Assembly (NCBI GenBank): GCA_015680905.1
Contig: CM027380.1
Coordinates: 107,990,501 to 108,054,500, forward strand
DNA: 64,000 nt
Reading direction: 5' to 3'
DNA from: Coptis chinensis
Taxonomy: Eukaryota > Streptophyta > Magnoliopsida > Ranunculales > Ranunculaceae
A program made the position numbers and the translations under genes. The notes under the pieces were generated by a model that did no database searches, had not been told where the DNA came from, and saw only the letters and a list, made by a program, of their open reading frames with translations. This document shows, one piece after another, positions 11,937 through 22,795 of the stretch (within the stretch, counting starts at the first letter, position 1; every line of letters begins with the position of its first letter).

Positions 11937-13468
11937 ATGTCAGCTGGAACAGGAACAGGTGGAGGAGGAGCAGCACCTGCTTCTCAGCAAGACGAAGATA
12001 AGAAGCCCAACGATCAATCAGGAGCTGCTCACATCAATCTCAAAGTCAAGGGCCAGGTTCCTCTCTCCTTTTTACTTGTTCATATTATTACTTTATTGTT
12101 TGGGCTCAAAAAATTGATGGTGTTAGCAGTAACCATAAAGAATTGAAATTTATTACTTTTTATTATCACCTTAATCTTATGTGATGCCAAACTTTGCATA
12201 GAGAGGGATGATTTATAACCTTTTAGTAGTAGTAGTACAAGATAAGTAGATTGGGTCTTATATCTCTTAATCCTTTGATCATATGTGTTGTTTGAGTATA
12301 GGATGGAAATGAGGTATTCTTTAGGATCAAGCGGAGCACCCAGCTGCGGAAGCTTATGACTGCCTATTGTGATAGACAGTCTGTGGAATTTAATTCCATT
12401 GCATTCTTGTTTGATGGGCGCCGTCTACGTGGGGAGCAGACCCCAGATGAAGTAAACTTTTTGAACTATATTTTTGCTTTTACTCAGTTAGCTTAGTATT
12501 TCCTGTCCACCAGGGACTCCTTGTTGTATGTTCAGGTCTGTTTTTTTCCCTCAAATATTGTGAAAGATCTCATTAGTTGGATCTTTTCTTAGTAGACATA
12601 TAACGACAAAGTTTGAGGACTTGCTAGGGTCTTAGGGCATCTCCAATGGGGGGTGTAAACCGTATAGAGTGGAAATTTTACACCCCAAATATAAAAAAAC
12701 TCTCTCCAATGGGGGTGTTATACCGTAGGTAATAGTGTATTAGCTAATAGAAAGGGTGGGGAATTCCCCCTCTCGCTATTAGTCAATGAAAAGCCCGGGC
12801 GACACTCGAACTGATGTCTGAGTGAAATAATTTTCGGACGTCACTTGGAGTAACGTCCATTTCTAATTCTAAAGTAATTTTTTAACTCGGACGTCCTAGT
12901 TTAAATTAAAGAGGGACGTCACTCCAAGTGACGTCCGAGTTTAAAATCTATTTTTTTTTACACTCTTCCATTGGAGAGTATAGAGTGTGGATATTTATAA
13001 GTTATACAATAATATACAATTAGAGGTGTAAAATCCTAATGGCACCTACGTGGAGCCTAGGTGGAGGTGTAATTTTACACCCCCCATTGGAGATGCCCTT
13101 AGAAAACATAGCTAGTTTAGCAAATTGTCATTGCAGTCACTTAAATATGATAGTGTTAAGTCTTGATTAGGTCATGTAACAGTGGTGTTTCTCATGAGCA
13201 GAATTACTTAATGTATTTCTGGGGTCTAGAGTGTAGTTAGTCTACTCAATGTGAAACTGCCACTTCTCATGAGCAGTAATTTCCCAAACTATGAGTTTGA
13301 TATTTTTGGACAATGGCATATATATGAAAATCTTAGAAATCATGATTTTGCATTTGAAATTTGAATTTTATGTTATGCTGTTTGTAGCTCGAAATGGAGG
13401 ACGGTGATGAAATTGATGCGATGCTGCACCAGACTGGGGGTGCTCTCGACGGTATAATAATAGCATGA
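11937..13468 (+). CDS. SUMO: Small ubiquitin-like modifier (SUMO)
   Basis: SUMO precursor, conjugated to lysines of mostly nuclear proteins through the E1/E2/E3 SUMO pathway after ULP proteases trim its tail. Exons are 11937-12056, 12302-12451 and 13388-13468 (120, 150 and 81 bases, all phase 0), giving 116 residues. Exon 1 encodes the flexible Gly/Ala-rich N-terminus and the first beta strand (HINLKVKGQ). Exon 2 encodes the core ([34 protein letters not shown]). Exon 3 ends [16 protein letters not shown] followed by the eight-residue pro-tail ALDGIIIA. The diglycine is at residues 107-108, as in canonical plant SUMO1/2. The three-exon layout is also typical. The start is fixed because only this ATG precedes the N-terminus. 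Intron 2 contains a MITE. A poly(A)-signal-like AATAAA lies near 13720. Confidence 0.97.
12635..13098. mobile_element. Tourist-like (PIF/Harbinger) MITE in SUMO intron 2
   Basis: A 464-base element with terminal inverted repeats: GGGCATCTCCAATGGGGGGT at the left and its complement ACCCCCCATTGGAGATGCCC at the right. It is flanked by TTA on both sides (12632-12634 and 13099-13101), the target duplication expected for PIF/Harbinger. It has no coding capacity. The interior contains inverted GGACGT-type motifs (near 12834-12940) that could fold into a hairpin. Confidence 0.92.
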
Positions 13469-14856
13469 TGAAAGCTGTAAGCTGGTAGGGAAAAGGTTGT
13501 GTGATAGAGGTGCTGTCGAAGTCTGTTATTTTCGGTTTTTGTCAAAGATTATCTTTCGTGTAAATTACCAAAGAAAAGGGTTAAGACATTTGTAACTTCG
13601 ATACCTCCATATGGTTTTATGTTCTTGAATGGTTATTGGTTGTCCTCTCATTTGTCATTTGCAGTGAATGTGGTTTCATTTTCTGCATCGCTCGGTTCTT
13701 TTGTTTCACTTCTATCAATAAAGGTTTAAATAGCAGCATATTTTGATCCCCTCTTGCTAAGAAAATAAGTGGCCTCAGAAAATATATGCTAAAGTTGAAC
13801 CAAACCTGTCCTGTGAAATGCTAATTCAAACAATGACTGGATATATACTGAATTACCTATCCCATTAATGGTGAAAGCTCAGTATATGTATTGCTGATCT
13901 TACCCACTGTGAAATCTATCTACTGTTTAGGTAGAATTTACAGTCAGAACGTTGAATATACTTTCAAATTTATTTTACTTGCTTCGGGTAACCTGTATAC
14001 AAATTGGTTGTCTAATTTCGTATCTTAGCGAGCATGAGCCATGCATTGCTTGATCAGTTGAAATGCTTACAGCAATGTAGTAATCTAGCAATTGAACAGG
14101 AAAAACCGTAGTAATTGTCTGGTAGGTGGGTGTGGATGTACTGCTGAGTTTTAAGTTTCAGTTCAAACGATTAGGCCTTGGACGTAGGTAATGGAAAGAG
14201 CAGAAATCACATAATTCCTCTGAAATGTATTATTTACATTGGACATAACTAAATGCATGACACTAAACCCTGAGAACGCCCATAATTGCAATCATTATTT
14301 CAAGGATATTTTGTACAGGAACCAATTTCAGAAGGATACCCAATTTTGCTACACAATACTTCCCAAGAAATTATAATGTGTGGCACAATAGCTTGTTGTT
14401 CACTTGCTCTTGCTATAACTGAATCGCAATCATTATAGAATGGATAAAAAGAAACACACCCACACACAAACCGAACAGATGAGAAAAAAAAAGTGTTCAA
14501 CAGGAAGTAAGTGTTCCGTAAGTGTGGCATATCTATAATCTATGTTCATTATCCTTGGCTCTGCTACACATTTTCTTTCTCATGGTCTTGCCGTTTTTCC
14601 AACTGGAAATTGCCTCGGTGTACCTCCTTCGTACCACTCCAACAAATACAAAATGAAGGAGAGGGGTGATTAGGATCCGTGGGTCTGGACCCAATGCTTC
14701 AGAATACAACTCTAAATCAGGACTGGCACAGCAGGCAACAGTTCACAGTTCATTGATCATTTGAGGTGACAAGTCATGTATAGAGAATTTGAAAAACCAA
14801 ATCTGGGAACAAATGATTCCCCCATTAAAAAAGATAAGGGTACAACTACATGTATG
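13469..14856. other. Intergenic region between convergent SUMO and FAR1-type genes
   Basis: This 1.4 kb holds the 3' UTR of SUMO (to about 13740) and, on the other strand, the 3' UTR of the FAR1-related gene. The short open frames here, such as one at 14300-14530 on the minus strand, show no recognisable domain and lie in AT-rich sequence. Confidence 0.5.
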
Positions 14857-17443
14857 CTAGGGAACCTCTTTGCCCCCTCGCGGTTCAAGTTCTTTCACGT
14901 TATACACTATATTTTCCACTTGCTTTGATAGATGGTTCGTGTGGTCCTCCATCTCTTTCAAGACCATATTTAGCTGTTCTCGGTAGGTTGCAGATTGCCG
15001 TTTTTCACGCTGAAGTTCAGCTGATAGTTCACGGATTTTCTTTTTATCCTCCTACAAAAGCAAGGGACGTAAAATTATATAATATACATATGTAAGGTAT
15101 TTGCTAGTAGTAGTAATTTTAATATACTAGTGGAAAAGTTAAAGCAGTAACCTACAAATTAGAGTACAAAACAAATTGTGTGTTCTAGCTCTTATCGAAG
15201 ACTGTAAGTGCATCTTCCTAGATACTTGGAAATTTGCACTCTGATGTCTATCTCTATACCTCTATCACGTTGAAGAAGCTTGTTAAGAATATTCTAAGAG
15301 GAGAAGAAGGCTTAACTTTCAAAAATTGGGACAGTGTACCTAATTCTAGCAGCAGTCAAAGCATTAAAAAATTGTGCCTCTTGCTTCACCTATAAGCAAA
15401 AATGTGCTTCTCGCTTCGCCTAAACAATCCTACAAGGCTACAAGCAAAAGGGCTGTAGCAAAATCATGAAACTCACCAAAATGGTGCTGGCCGAAGCCTT
15501 CCTCTGCACTAGTCAAGTTCTCCTACTGACAGAAATAGTACGAGCAGTAGGGATCAACAAAATTGTAGGTGGTATAGCCGCAATGATTTACTCTTTGTAG
15601 AATTAAAAGTTTCTGAGATCTTTGAATATATAATCTGTCCTGAAGTTTCTCCATGGCTCGACTTTACACTCTAAAGGTCTTGGGGATCCTCAAAAGACAT
15701 TACCAATGCACATGAATCTCAAAATATATATATAAGGCTCTAGGCCTCTAGTCTTACATTAGCCGATTAGCGTCTCACTTCAGCTTTTCAACTCCGTTTT
15801 GGAGCTTGAATTTGATCTTTGGCGCAATGTTGAGTTGCACGGAGCTCCATTATTCTACAAAAATTGCACCACTACCCCATTAGGCATATCGCCTTTTGCA
15901 GGCAGGGTCCTCTGCCATCATATGCATTTCCACATGCAAAAGTATGGAACATGCGAGGGTTCAACAAGGAGTTCAAGCAGGTGCAACCTTTCAAAGTGGT
16001 ATAAAAATTGCACCAAAACATTCATAACAGTCATTTAATGTTATATTAAACAATTCTACGCTAGTTAAACCCCGCTCCCTTTCTTTCTTTTGTTTCACTT
16101 CCCTTGCAAGTCCAAAAGAGAACTGAACTTTTGTCTTACTCAAATAACCGTGTTGTAAAGTAGGGTATCACTATGGCATGCCTCATGTGCCTTGGATCTA
16201 GGTCGAACCCTGCTACCAAGGTTTATCACGTATGCCTGGGCACACTGTCAGAGGCTCAGAGCACTTCCGAGGCTCATTTAATCTGCCTCGTCTACGAGCA
16301 GCAGGGTCATTATGTAGATGCCAAGGAATTTGATCCTTAGTGTGACAGTTGTAGTGTGACTTTCGACTATAATTTTCTACTCTTCATTCTGTCTTCCCTT
16401 CACTTCATTGTATTAATCTTTAAAGTCCTATCTCTCTAAAACATTCATTTTAGTCTCTCTTTTGCGATAATCACATTCCCTTTACCCATATAAAGCACGC
16501 ATATAATAATGTCCATTTGGTGAAATGACGAAATACTTGAAACTACTTAAGCATGCAACTTTGGAAATTGCCAAATAAATTTCAAAACTACTTCGTTTTA
16601 GCTACTTATGCCTTCAATTAGACGCACAAACACAAGACGTGTGGGCTATCTAATGTACATATAAACTGTGGTTATAACAAATGGATGACTAAGTGAGTAT
16701 TGAAATCAAACCTGTGCCTTCTTCAAAATCTCATAACACCATCTATGCAAGTGATTACTGGATTCCCCTTCAACTAAGTTGAGGTCTTGCGGAGGGAGCC
16801 CACCATCTTCCCCCAGGTATGACAGTATGTCTTCAATACTGAAAGTCTGTGGGTCTTGACTCTTGCGCTGCGACCTCAACATGTGCGATTCAGATGGACG
16901 TGCAAGTGGGTGATTATGCTCTTGTACAAACTCATTCACTAAATATTTGCCACCTTGTAAGTGTATACCAAGCCGAGCTTTGCAACCAGTTCTTGTTAGC
17001 GGTCTCGGTCTCATTGGATCCCCTCTTGGATGTTTACATCGAAAACCTTCTTTAGAACAACAAAAAACTCTTCTTGTAACAGTCTTATCCTTGCGCATAA
17101 CCATTTTACTTCTACGTACACTGAATCCAGTGGCTTTACCGTACGAGTTGTAGTACTCATACGCCTGTGTCTCTGATGGAAAGACCATACCCAGTGTAGG
17201 TACCTCACCCCTATAGATACTTATAGGTTGGGAATGGGCAATGGTAATGGCATTACTTCCTCCAGAATGCAAATTACTTTGATCATCATCATCATCAATA
17301 TCAATATCAATATCAATATCTTCATCAATATCATCCCCCTCCTCAGAGTCACTGGTTTCATTGGTTCCATTGGGATGTTGTTGAGATTCTCCAGTTTGTT
17401 GGTCATCCATATATCCTATAGAAACACAAGAAGCCATTCTCAT
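14857..17443 (-). CDS. Short FAR1-related sequence factor (FRF type) with FAR1 DNA-binding domain
   Basis: Transcription-factor-like protein derived from Mutator-family transposases. Exon 1 is 16712-17443 and exon 2 is 14857-15051, joined in phase 0, 308 residues. The N-terminus is acidic, with a run of alternating D/I and then D from an ATC/ATATCA microsatellite. The FAR1 domain follows at roughly residues 85-185: TLGMVFPSETQAYEYYNSYG, then the zinc-chelating pattern (FCCSKEGFRCK, RTGCKARLGIHLQGGKY, FVQEHNHPLARP) with C, C, H and H ligands. No MULE transposase or SWIM domain follows, so it is of the short type. Exon 2 encodes a charged coiled coil (KKKIRELSAELQREKRQ). A 5' UTR intron is plausible, with a donor near 17608 and an acceptor near 17452. 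Alternative starts are the Met residues at 3 and 12. Confidence 0.9.
17280..17334. repeat. ATC / ATATCA microsatellite in the FAR1-type coding exon
   Basis: On the plus strand this reads as ATC triplets followed by repeated tcaata hexamers. Read on the coding strand it gives a run of Asp, then alternating Ile-Asp and Glu-Asp. Length change in units of three or six would alter the acidic run without breaking the frame. Confidence 0.85.
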
Positions 17444-18567
17444 TTGTTACTACACTACAATCAAGTCACTATTAAAAACAAGCAATGGAAATAAAGAAAA
17501 CGCTAAAACCAATTATTTAATAGGTAACAATACTAATGATAAGAGAAAGATTGAAACTTTTGAGCCAACTGAATTTGTTGGGCATGAAAATTGAATGAAA
17601 TTCTTACCAGTCAATTCCCAGTATCAGAAATTTATTTATTACAATAATAACAAATAAACAAATGCGGGCCGGGTGTTAATATATATATATATTTTTTTTT
17701 TGACGACAACTGAAGAGAGAAGAGGAGGGAAAGTTTTGTTTCTTGAGCACAGCTAGATATGTAATTATGATGTTTGGGGTTAATTATCTAAATATTATAT
17801 GTGGCCATGTGGCCATTTCGTAATACCTATCGTATAATTATGTGGATTATACGATTAGAGGCGAAGTTAATTGCTAATAATGTTGCATTACAGTTCAGTT
17901 TCTGTAACGTTTAGTGGAAGGTATGTGAGCAGAGTACATTTTATGTGGAGAATCTGTATTCTTGAGACATAGGTATGCCATATGGGCACTCTTAATTAAT
18001 TATAAGAAATTTCATAATACAACATTAAACTCTTATCTTAAGTATCTTAAGAAGTTTTCTAATACAGCACAACTCTAATAACTCAATCAACTGACAAATA
18101 AATTTTATACGACTTCAATAAGAAAACATTGATAAATCAACTACAAAAATTTATGCTAGTTAGTTTTACCTTCCCTTTCTTTTATCTAGAGGTTTACCCC
18201 CAGACCACACCACATCAAAGTCAATCATATTTTATTGTTATCTTTTTGGTCAATGTATGTAAAAATATTTCATTGCCCTTTGTCATTTTAATAGTTTTAT
18301 AGCTTTATCCCCTAGAACTTAGGCCAATTAGTTTTACCCCCAATTATTTCATCTAGAGGTTTACCCCCAAATCCCCAATACCACAATACATCCAAATCAA
18401 CTGAGTTTGATCTTGATGTTTTTTGTCAAAACAAATGAAAATACTCTAATGCTATTTTCTATGTATAATTACATAAATATCATGTGACTTTGGCGAAGAC
18501 AAAATTGGAATTCAAATAATCTATGACACATGTCATGATTTTGTGAACTCTATCCGACGGCTACCAC
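17444..18567. other. Upstream region of the FAR1-type gene; AT-rich, no genes seen
   Basis: This stretch holds the 5' UTR, the probable leader intron and the promoter of the minus-strand FAR1-type gene up to about 17700. After that there is AT-rich sequence with two short diverged copies of a motif containing ggtttaccccca (near 18190 and 18358). No coding signal is visible. Confidence 0.5.
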
Positions 18568-18777
18568 CTCTAAAGCACGGACGCATGTGGGAAAGAGATG
18601 TGTCCGTCGGACGCGGACGCGGGGACGGACGCGGCTCGGAAGCGCGTCCGACGCGGTCAACATGGTCAAGACACGGTCAATCCCTTTGGACGCAAGTCAG
18701 AACACATTTGGGACGCAGTCAAACCAGGTCAAGACGCGGGTCAACTTAGAATATAACCATTTTCAGATATAACAATA

Positions 18778-20977
18778 ACCATCCTCTGAAATTCATCATG
18801 CTCCTGCTGCAGCTTTTCAATTTGAGCTTTGAACGCTGCAACAGTTTTAGCTTCCTGATCAATGAAAATTGGGTAATTTTTACTTAACCCCCCACAGATG
18901 GGTAGCGGTTTGACTAAACCCCCCATTTTTAAAATCATTTGAGTTTGCCCCCCACTCCGTCAATTTTGTGTGTAGAGGGCGTTGATATTTTATCTATTGA
19001 CCATTTTGCCCCCGACAAATTAAGGGTTTTTTTTTTTTTCCCTCCGTTAAAACAAATTAAGAGGTTTACTATTAGTTAGTGTAAACCCCCCAAACGTCAA
19101 TATGCTATTTGCATAAACCCCCCAATTTTTTAGTTAACCGTAAACGAAGAAGAAGAAATCTCACGATTGGGACATAGTTGTTATGTTTCCAAAGTTCTCA
19201 CAATTGGAAAGGTACTGAGCTCTCATGAACATGATGAAGAAATATTTTCATGGCTTCATACGTAGACCAGCATATAGCAGCTGCAGGAGCATGAAATAAC
19301 ACTAACGAAGAAGATGCTTACAGGTAGTGGATATCATAATTACGGGTAATGCATATCCAAAATTAGGGTAGTGGATATCATATTTTCATGGCTTCATAAG
19401 TGTGACCTGCATGGCGTCATTATGCTTACAGGTAGTGGATATCATAATTACGGGTAATGCATATCCAAAATTCCAAACAGATGGAACTAACGAAGAAGAT
19501 GAAGCGATCTGAAAATTAACTTCTGAGGGAAGGTAATGTTGTTACCTTTTGGACTTTTGGAGAAAACCCATGGTAATTTTCTCAACAAAGCGGTGGCCAA
19601 ACGAAACTATTTTGAATTCTAGTCCGACTCTCGAGATCAAAACAAAGATAGCCTCGAGATTTAGATAGAATACATTCCAATTAAGTTAAGTAACCAATGC
19701 ATATAAAAACCCTTATCTGCGGGGATATTACTTTTTCGAACAACATTATATGCCCTCAAAAACAAATCATGTTGCTAATCAAATCGAAGTGTTTGCGAGA
19801 ATACACGGTTAATTACATATACTAGCATTATTACGTATTAATTAACTAAAAAAATAAAAAACCGGTAACAAGTAGGTATATCAAATGTGCAGATTAACAT
19901 ATTCCTCTCATCAACTAATGTTGCTAGAGAAAGCTTAGTTCAGTATATACAAGATAAAATCTAGGAAATAACGATTTGCGGGGAATTGCGGGTATCACCG
20001 CGCAAACCATCCTTTTGGGTCTTTGGACTTCCCCATCATTCATCGGTTTTTCCAAAGACAACATTCAGTCAACTGATTGGCCATTCTCGGTCAACTTCCT
20101 AACCGTAGCCCTCACTGTTCCCTTGAAAACCCCATTGTTGATACTTTGTAAACCACATCATCAATGGGAACTCTATTCCAGTTCCACTAGAATTTGCCCT
20201 CCACCAACATTGGCGGTTGGGAGTGCATGTGGTAATATCGGCGATGAGGGAGGCGAGGATAGTTTGCCTCCACTTGAGTGAAGGAGATGAGGGAAGCTGA
20301 GGTTGTTTCATTGTTGAGCTGTTGAAATGCAAAGGAGGTCCACTGTAAGAATAGGAGTCACCGAGGTTAGTCCCGGATGATGGGCCATACCCTGGGGAAA
20401 ACCCTGTATTGGGTAGTTTTGACTTAACCCCCCACAGCTTCCATATGCTGGTCTACGTATGAAACCATGAAAATATTTCTTCATCATGTTCATGAGAGCT
20501 CAGTACCCTTCCAATTGTGAGAACTTTGGAAACAGAACAACTATGTCCCAATCGTGAGATTTCTTCTTCTTCGTTTACGGTTAACTAAAAAATTGGGGGG
20601 TTTATGCAAATAGCATATTGACGTTTGGGGGGTTTACACTAACTAATAGTAAACCTCTTAATTTGTTTTAACGAAGAGGAAAAAAAAAAAAAAAAAACCC
20701 TTAATTTGTCAGAAAGGGCAAAATGGTCAATAGGTAAAATATCAACGTCTGTTACACACAAAATTGACGGAGTGGGGGGCAAACTCAAATGATTTTAAAA
20801 ATGGGGGGTTTAGTCAAACCGCTACCCATCTGTGGGGGGTTAAGTCAAAATTACCCATGAAAATTTAAAGGGAAACAAAATTAAGGGCTTCAAAGCAAAA
20901 AATAATAACTATACAAAATGGAACTTGCTTTGCTGCCCGCCAATGCCTGGAATGGAAGGTGATTGTGCTACCTCCAT
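18778..20977 (-). pseudogene. Captured two-exon fragment of an unidentified coiled-coil gene
   Basis: On the minus strand, exon 1 (20915-20977) starts with ATG and reads MEVAQSPSIPGIGGQQ, ending at a GT donor in phase 0. Exon 2 (from 18854 down to about 18778) follows a CAG acceptor and reads EAKTVAAFKAQIEKLQQEHD, a helical coiled coil. Without the inserted MULE the intron would be about 70 bases, a normal plant intron. The fragment stops in repeat sequence at the element's edge, so the rest of the gene was not captured. I do not recognise the parent gene. It could be transcribed if a promoter was also taken, but nothing shows that. Confidence 0.55.
18871..20856. mobile_element. Non-autonomous MULE with about 400-base terminal inverted repeats
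   Basis: The 1986-base element begins GGGTAATTTTTACTTAACCC and ends with the near-complement. The two arms (about 18871-19275 and about 20435-20856) match over roughly 400 bases, including runs of C that become runs of G. It is flanked by a perfect 9-base duplication, ATGAAAATT, at 18862-18870 and 20857-20865. Long TIRs with a 9-base duplication define Mutator-like elements. Its interior holds a direct repeat of about 52 bases (near 19318 and 19429). It also has a GC-richer stretch (19960-20400) with open frames on both strands that I cannot assign, possibly captured host sequence. No MURA transposase is present. Confidence 0.92.
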
Positions 20978-21364
20978 TGTGATCCTACTGTTCTTAGAAT
21001 GTAAGTGTAAGTAGTAAAGGATCACAGTAGCGGAATCATGGGAATTTGGAATCTCCTGTTTGTGTTGGCAAGTGGTTAGAATATATCATATAAGGGGAAT
21101 GTTTTGTTAAGACTTAAGAGTAGAAATTTGATTAAACACTATATTAATATGTTTGTTTAATTTTGTGGACGTTTATTTTGAGTAATTATGAATTTTACGA
21201 TATATATGAATTAGTTTATAAATTGTAATGTTCAATTATTAAAATAAAATAAAATTACATATATTATTTAATTTCCGCGTCCAGTTTGCGTCTGCGTCTT
21301 ATTTTTTTGAGTTACAACCGAGTCACCGTGTCCGCGTATGTGTCCATGCAACATATGCTACCAC

Positions 21365-22795
21365 CAATCCTTATCAAATGACATCTACACTCTTAACATT
21401 ATGAAATTACACCACTACCATCACTATATCATTATCTTCTCCAAGCCATACACCACTACCACATAAAAAGATTTCATTACCCTTTAACAGTTAATTTTCT
21501 CCTAGCATATGGCGATTTAATACTATAGTTGCATCACCATATGCTATCCTTATGTCATGTGTGGGCTTAGTTATCCGGTGAGCGGTGCGAACGGTTTTGT
21601 TCCCAAAGAGATAGGGGCCCAAAATGTGATTGGGTCACTTTCTCCTATATTCAATCTCGTAAACTCTCTCCCATCTTTCAGCTTTCAAGGACTCACATTT
21701 TTCCCTTTTCAAATAGGAGAGGAGAAACAACAATTGAATTAACGGAAACAAATTGAATCCAGTAAGTTTTTGTTCTCCTTCTACTTTGTTTATTATTATT
21801 ATACTTTGATCTTCTGAAGATTAACAATTTTAATTCTTGAATTGATTTTCAATTAGATAAAGGGAAATTATAGTGTAACACCAATCAATAAAATTAAGCC
21901 ACGTGTAGTTTGGTGTTCTTTTCTGGTTATAACATAGGATGACCTGCACCTGTGTGTGCGTGTGGCTCTAAAGCTAAAGCACACTGACGAATGAGAAACT
22001 GTTCAACTTTGGGTTACTTTGGAAACCCATGTATTGGTCACATATTTCCGTTCCTTTAGTATGACTAAAGAGAGATAAGTGGATGAATGGTCAGACGGCG
22101 CATTCGTTAGTAGACTACTGATTGTGTTTCCGAAAAAACCAATTCTCTAAACTCTAAAACCCTAGGTTACATTCACACGGGCACCTGTGTCGGTGTCCGA
22201 CACGGATACGGGGAGCTGTGGGAGTTCGACACGGGGACACGGCTAGGAATAATTAATTAATTTTTTAATAGATATAAAATTTATAAATTAGAAGTTTTTT
22301 CAGAAAATGAGAAAAACAGTGATAAATAGGGGAAAAAAGTATTGCATACTAAACAAATATTAAAGTGATAGAAATATTATCTTAACTCAAATATAAAATG
22401 AGCATACAAAGTTGATTAGTTGAGGAACTTACAAAGTTGCAAAATATGCAAGTAAAGAGAATTGCAAGTTGCAAATGATCTGTAACCTAATCCACTAATC
22501 TTGTAGCCCAAAATGTGTCGCACATCCAAAAAAAATAGACAGAGAGCTCATATCTTTCATGACCAAAGTGTAGTTTGTCAAACAATTCTCCTACACAAAA
22601 ATTTGCTCTGCAACAGTCCAAAAAGTTGTTTTAGATACTAAAATATTTAATATTATGATTATTATCATTCTAATATTCTACAAAAAATCGAAAATAGAAA
22701 AAATAAAAATATATACCTCTGAAATTTATAATTGTTTTTCCTCTCTTATCGATTAGGATTGGTGAAGTTGAAGAAGTGAGACGGTAGAAAGTTCA
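21365..22795. other. Intergenic region upstream of RRP46; partial repeat at about 22165-22270
   Basis: No gene is seen. Near 22165-22270 there is a sequence reading ACCTGTGTCGGTGTCCGACA followed by GGACACGG-type motifs. It matches the left end of the element in RRP46 intron 4, so it is probably another, less complete copy of that hAT-like family. The RRP46 promoter and leader lie in the last few hundred bases. Confidence 0.5.

Larger units (their letters stand above)
18568..21356. mobile_element. hAT-like non-autonomous element carrying a gene fragment and a nested MULE
   Basis: An 8-base direct repeat GCTACCAC flanks the block (18560-18567 and 21357-21364). The inner ends are imperfect inverted repeats: CTCTAAAGCACGGACGCAT on the left, and on the right the complement of ATATGTTGCATGGACACAT. 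Both ends contain GC-rich GGACGCGG/CCGCGTCC tracts. An 8-base duplication and short degenerate TIRs fit hAT. Without the 1986-base MULE inside it, the element would be about 800 bases. Its interior holds two exons of an unidentified gene on the minus strand. No transposase is seen, so it is non-autonomous. Confidence 0.65.

Noticed and set aside
11743-11976. Minus-strand frame rich in Phe opposite the SUMO leader
   Set aside because: It is only the translation of the poly(A) tracts read as poly(T).
17228-17494. Plus-strand frame with Ile-Asn repeats
   Set aside because: It is the opposite strand of the FAR1-type exon and its microsatellite.
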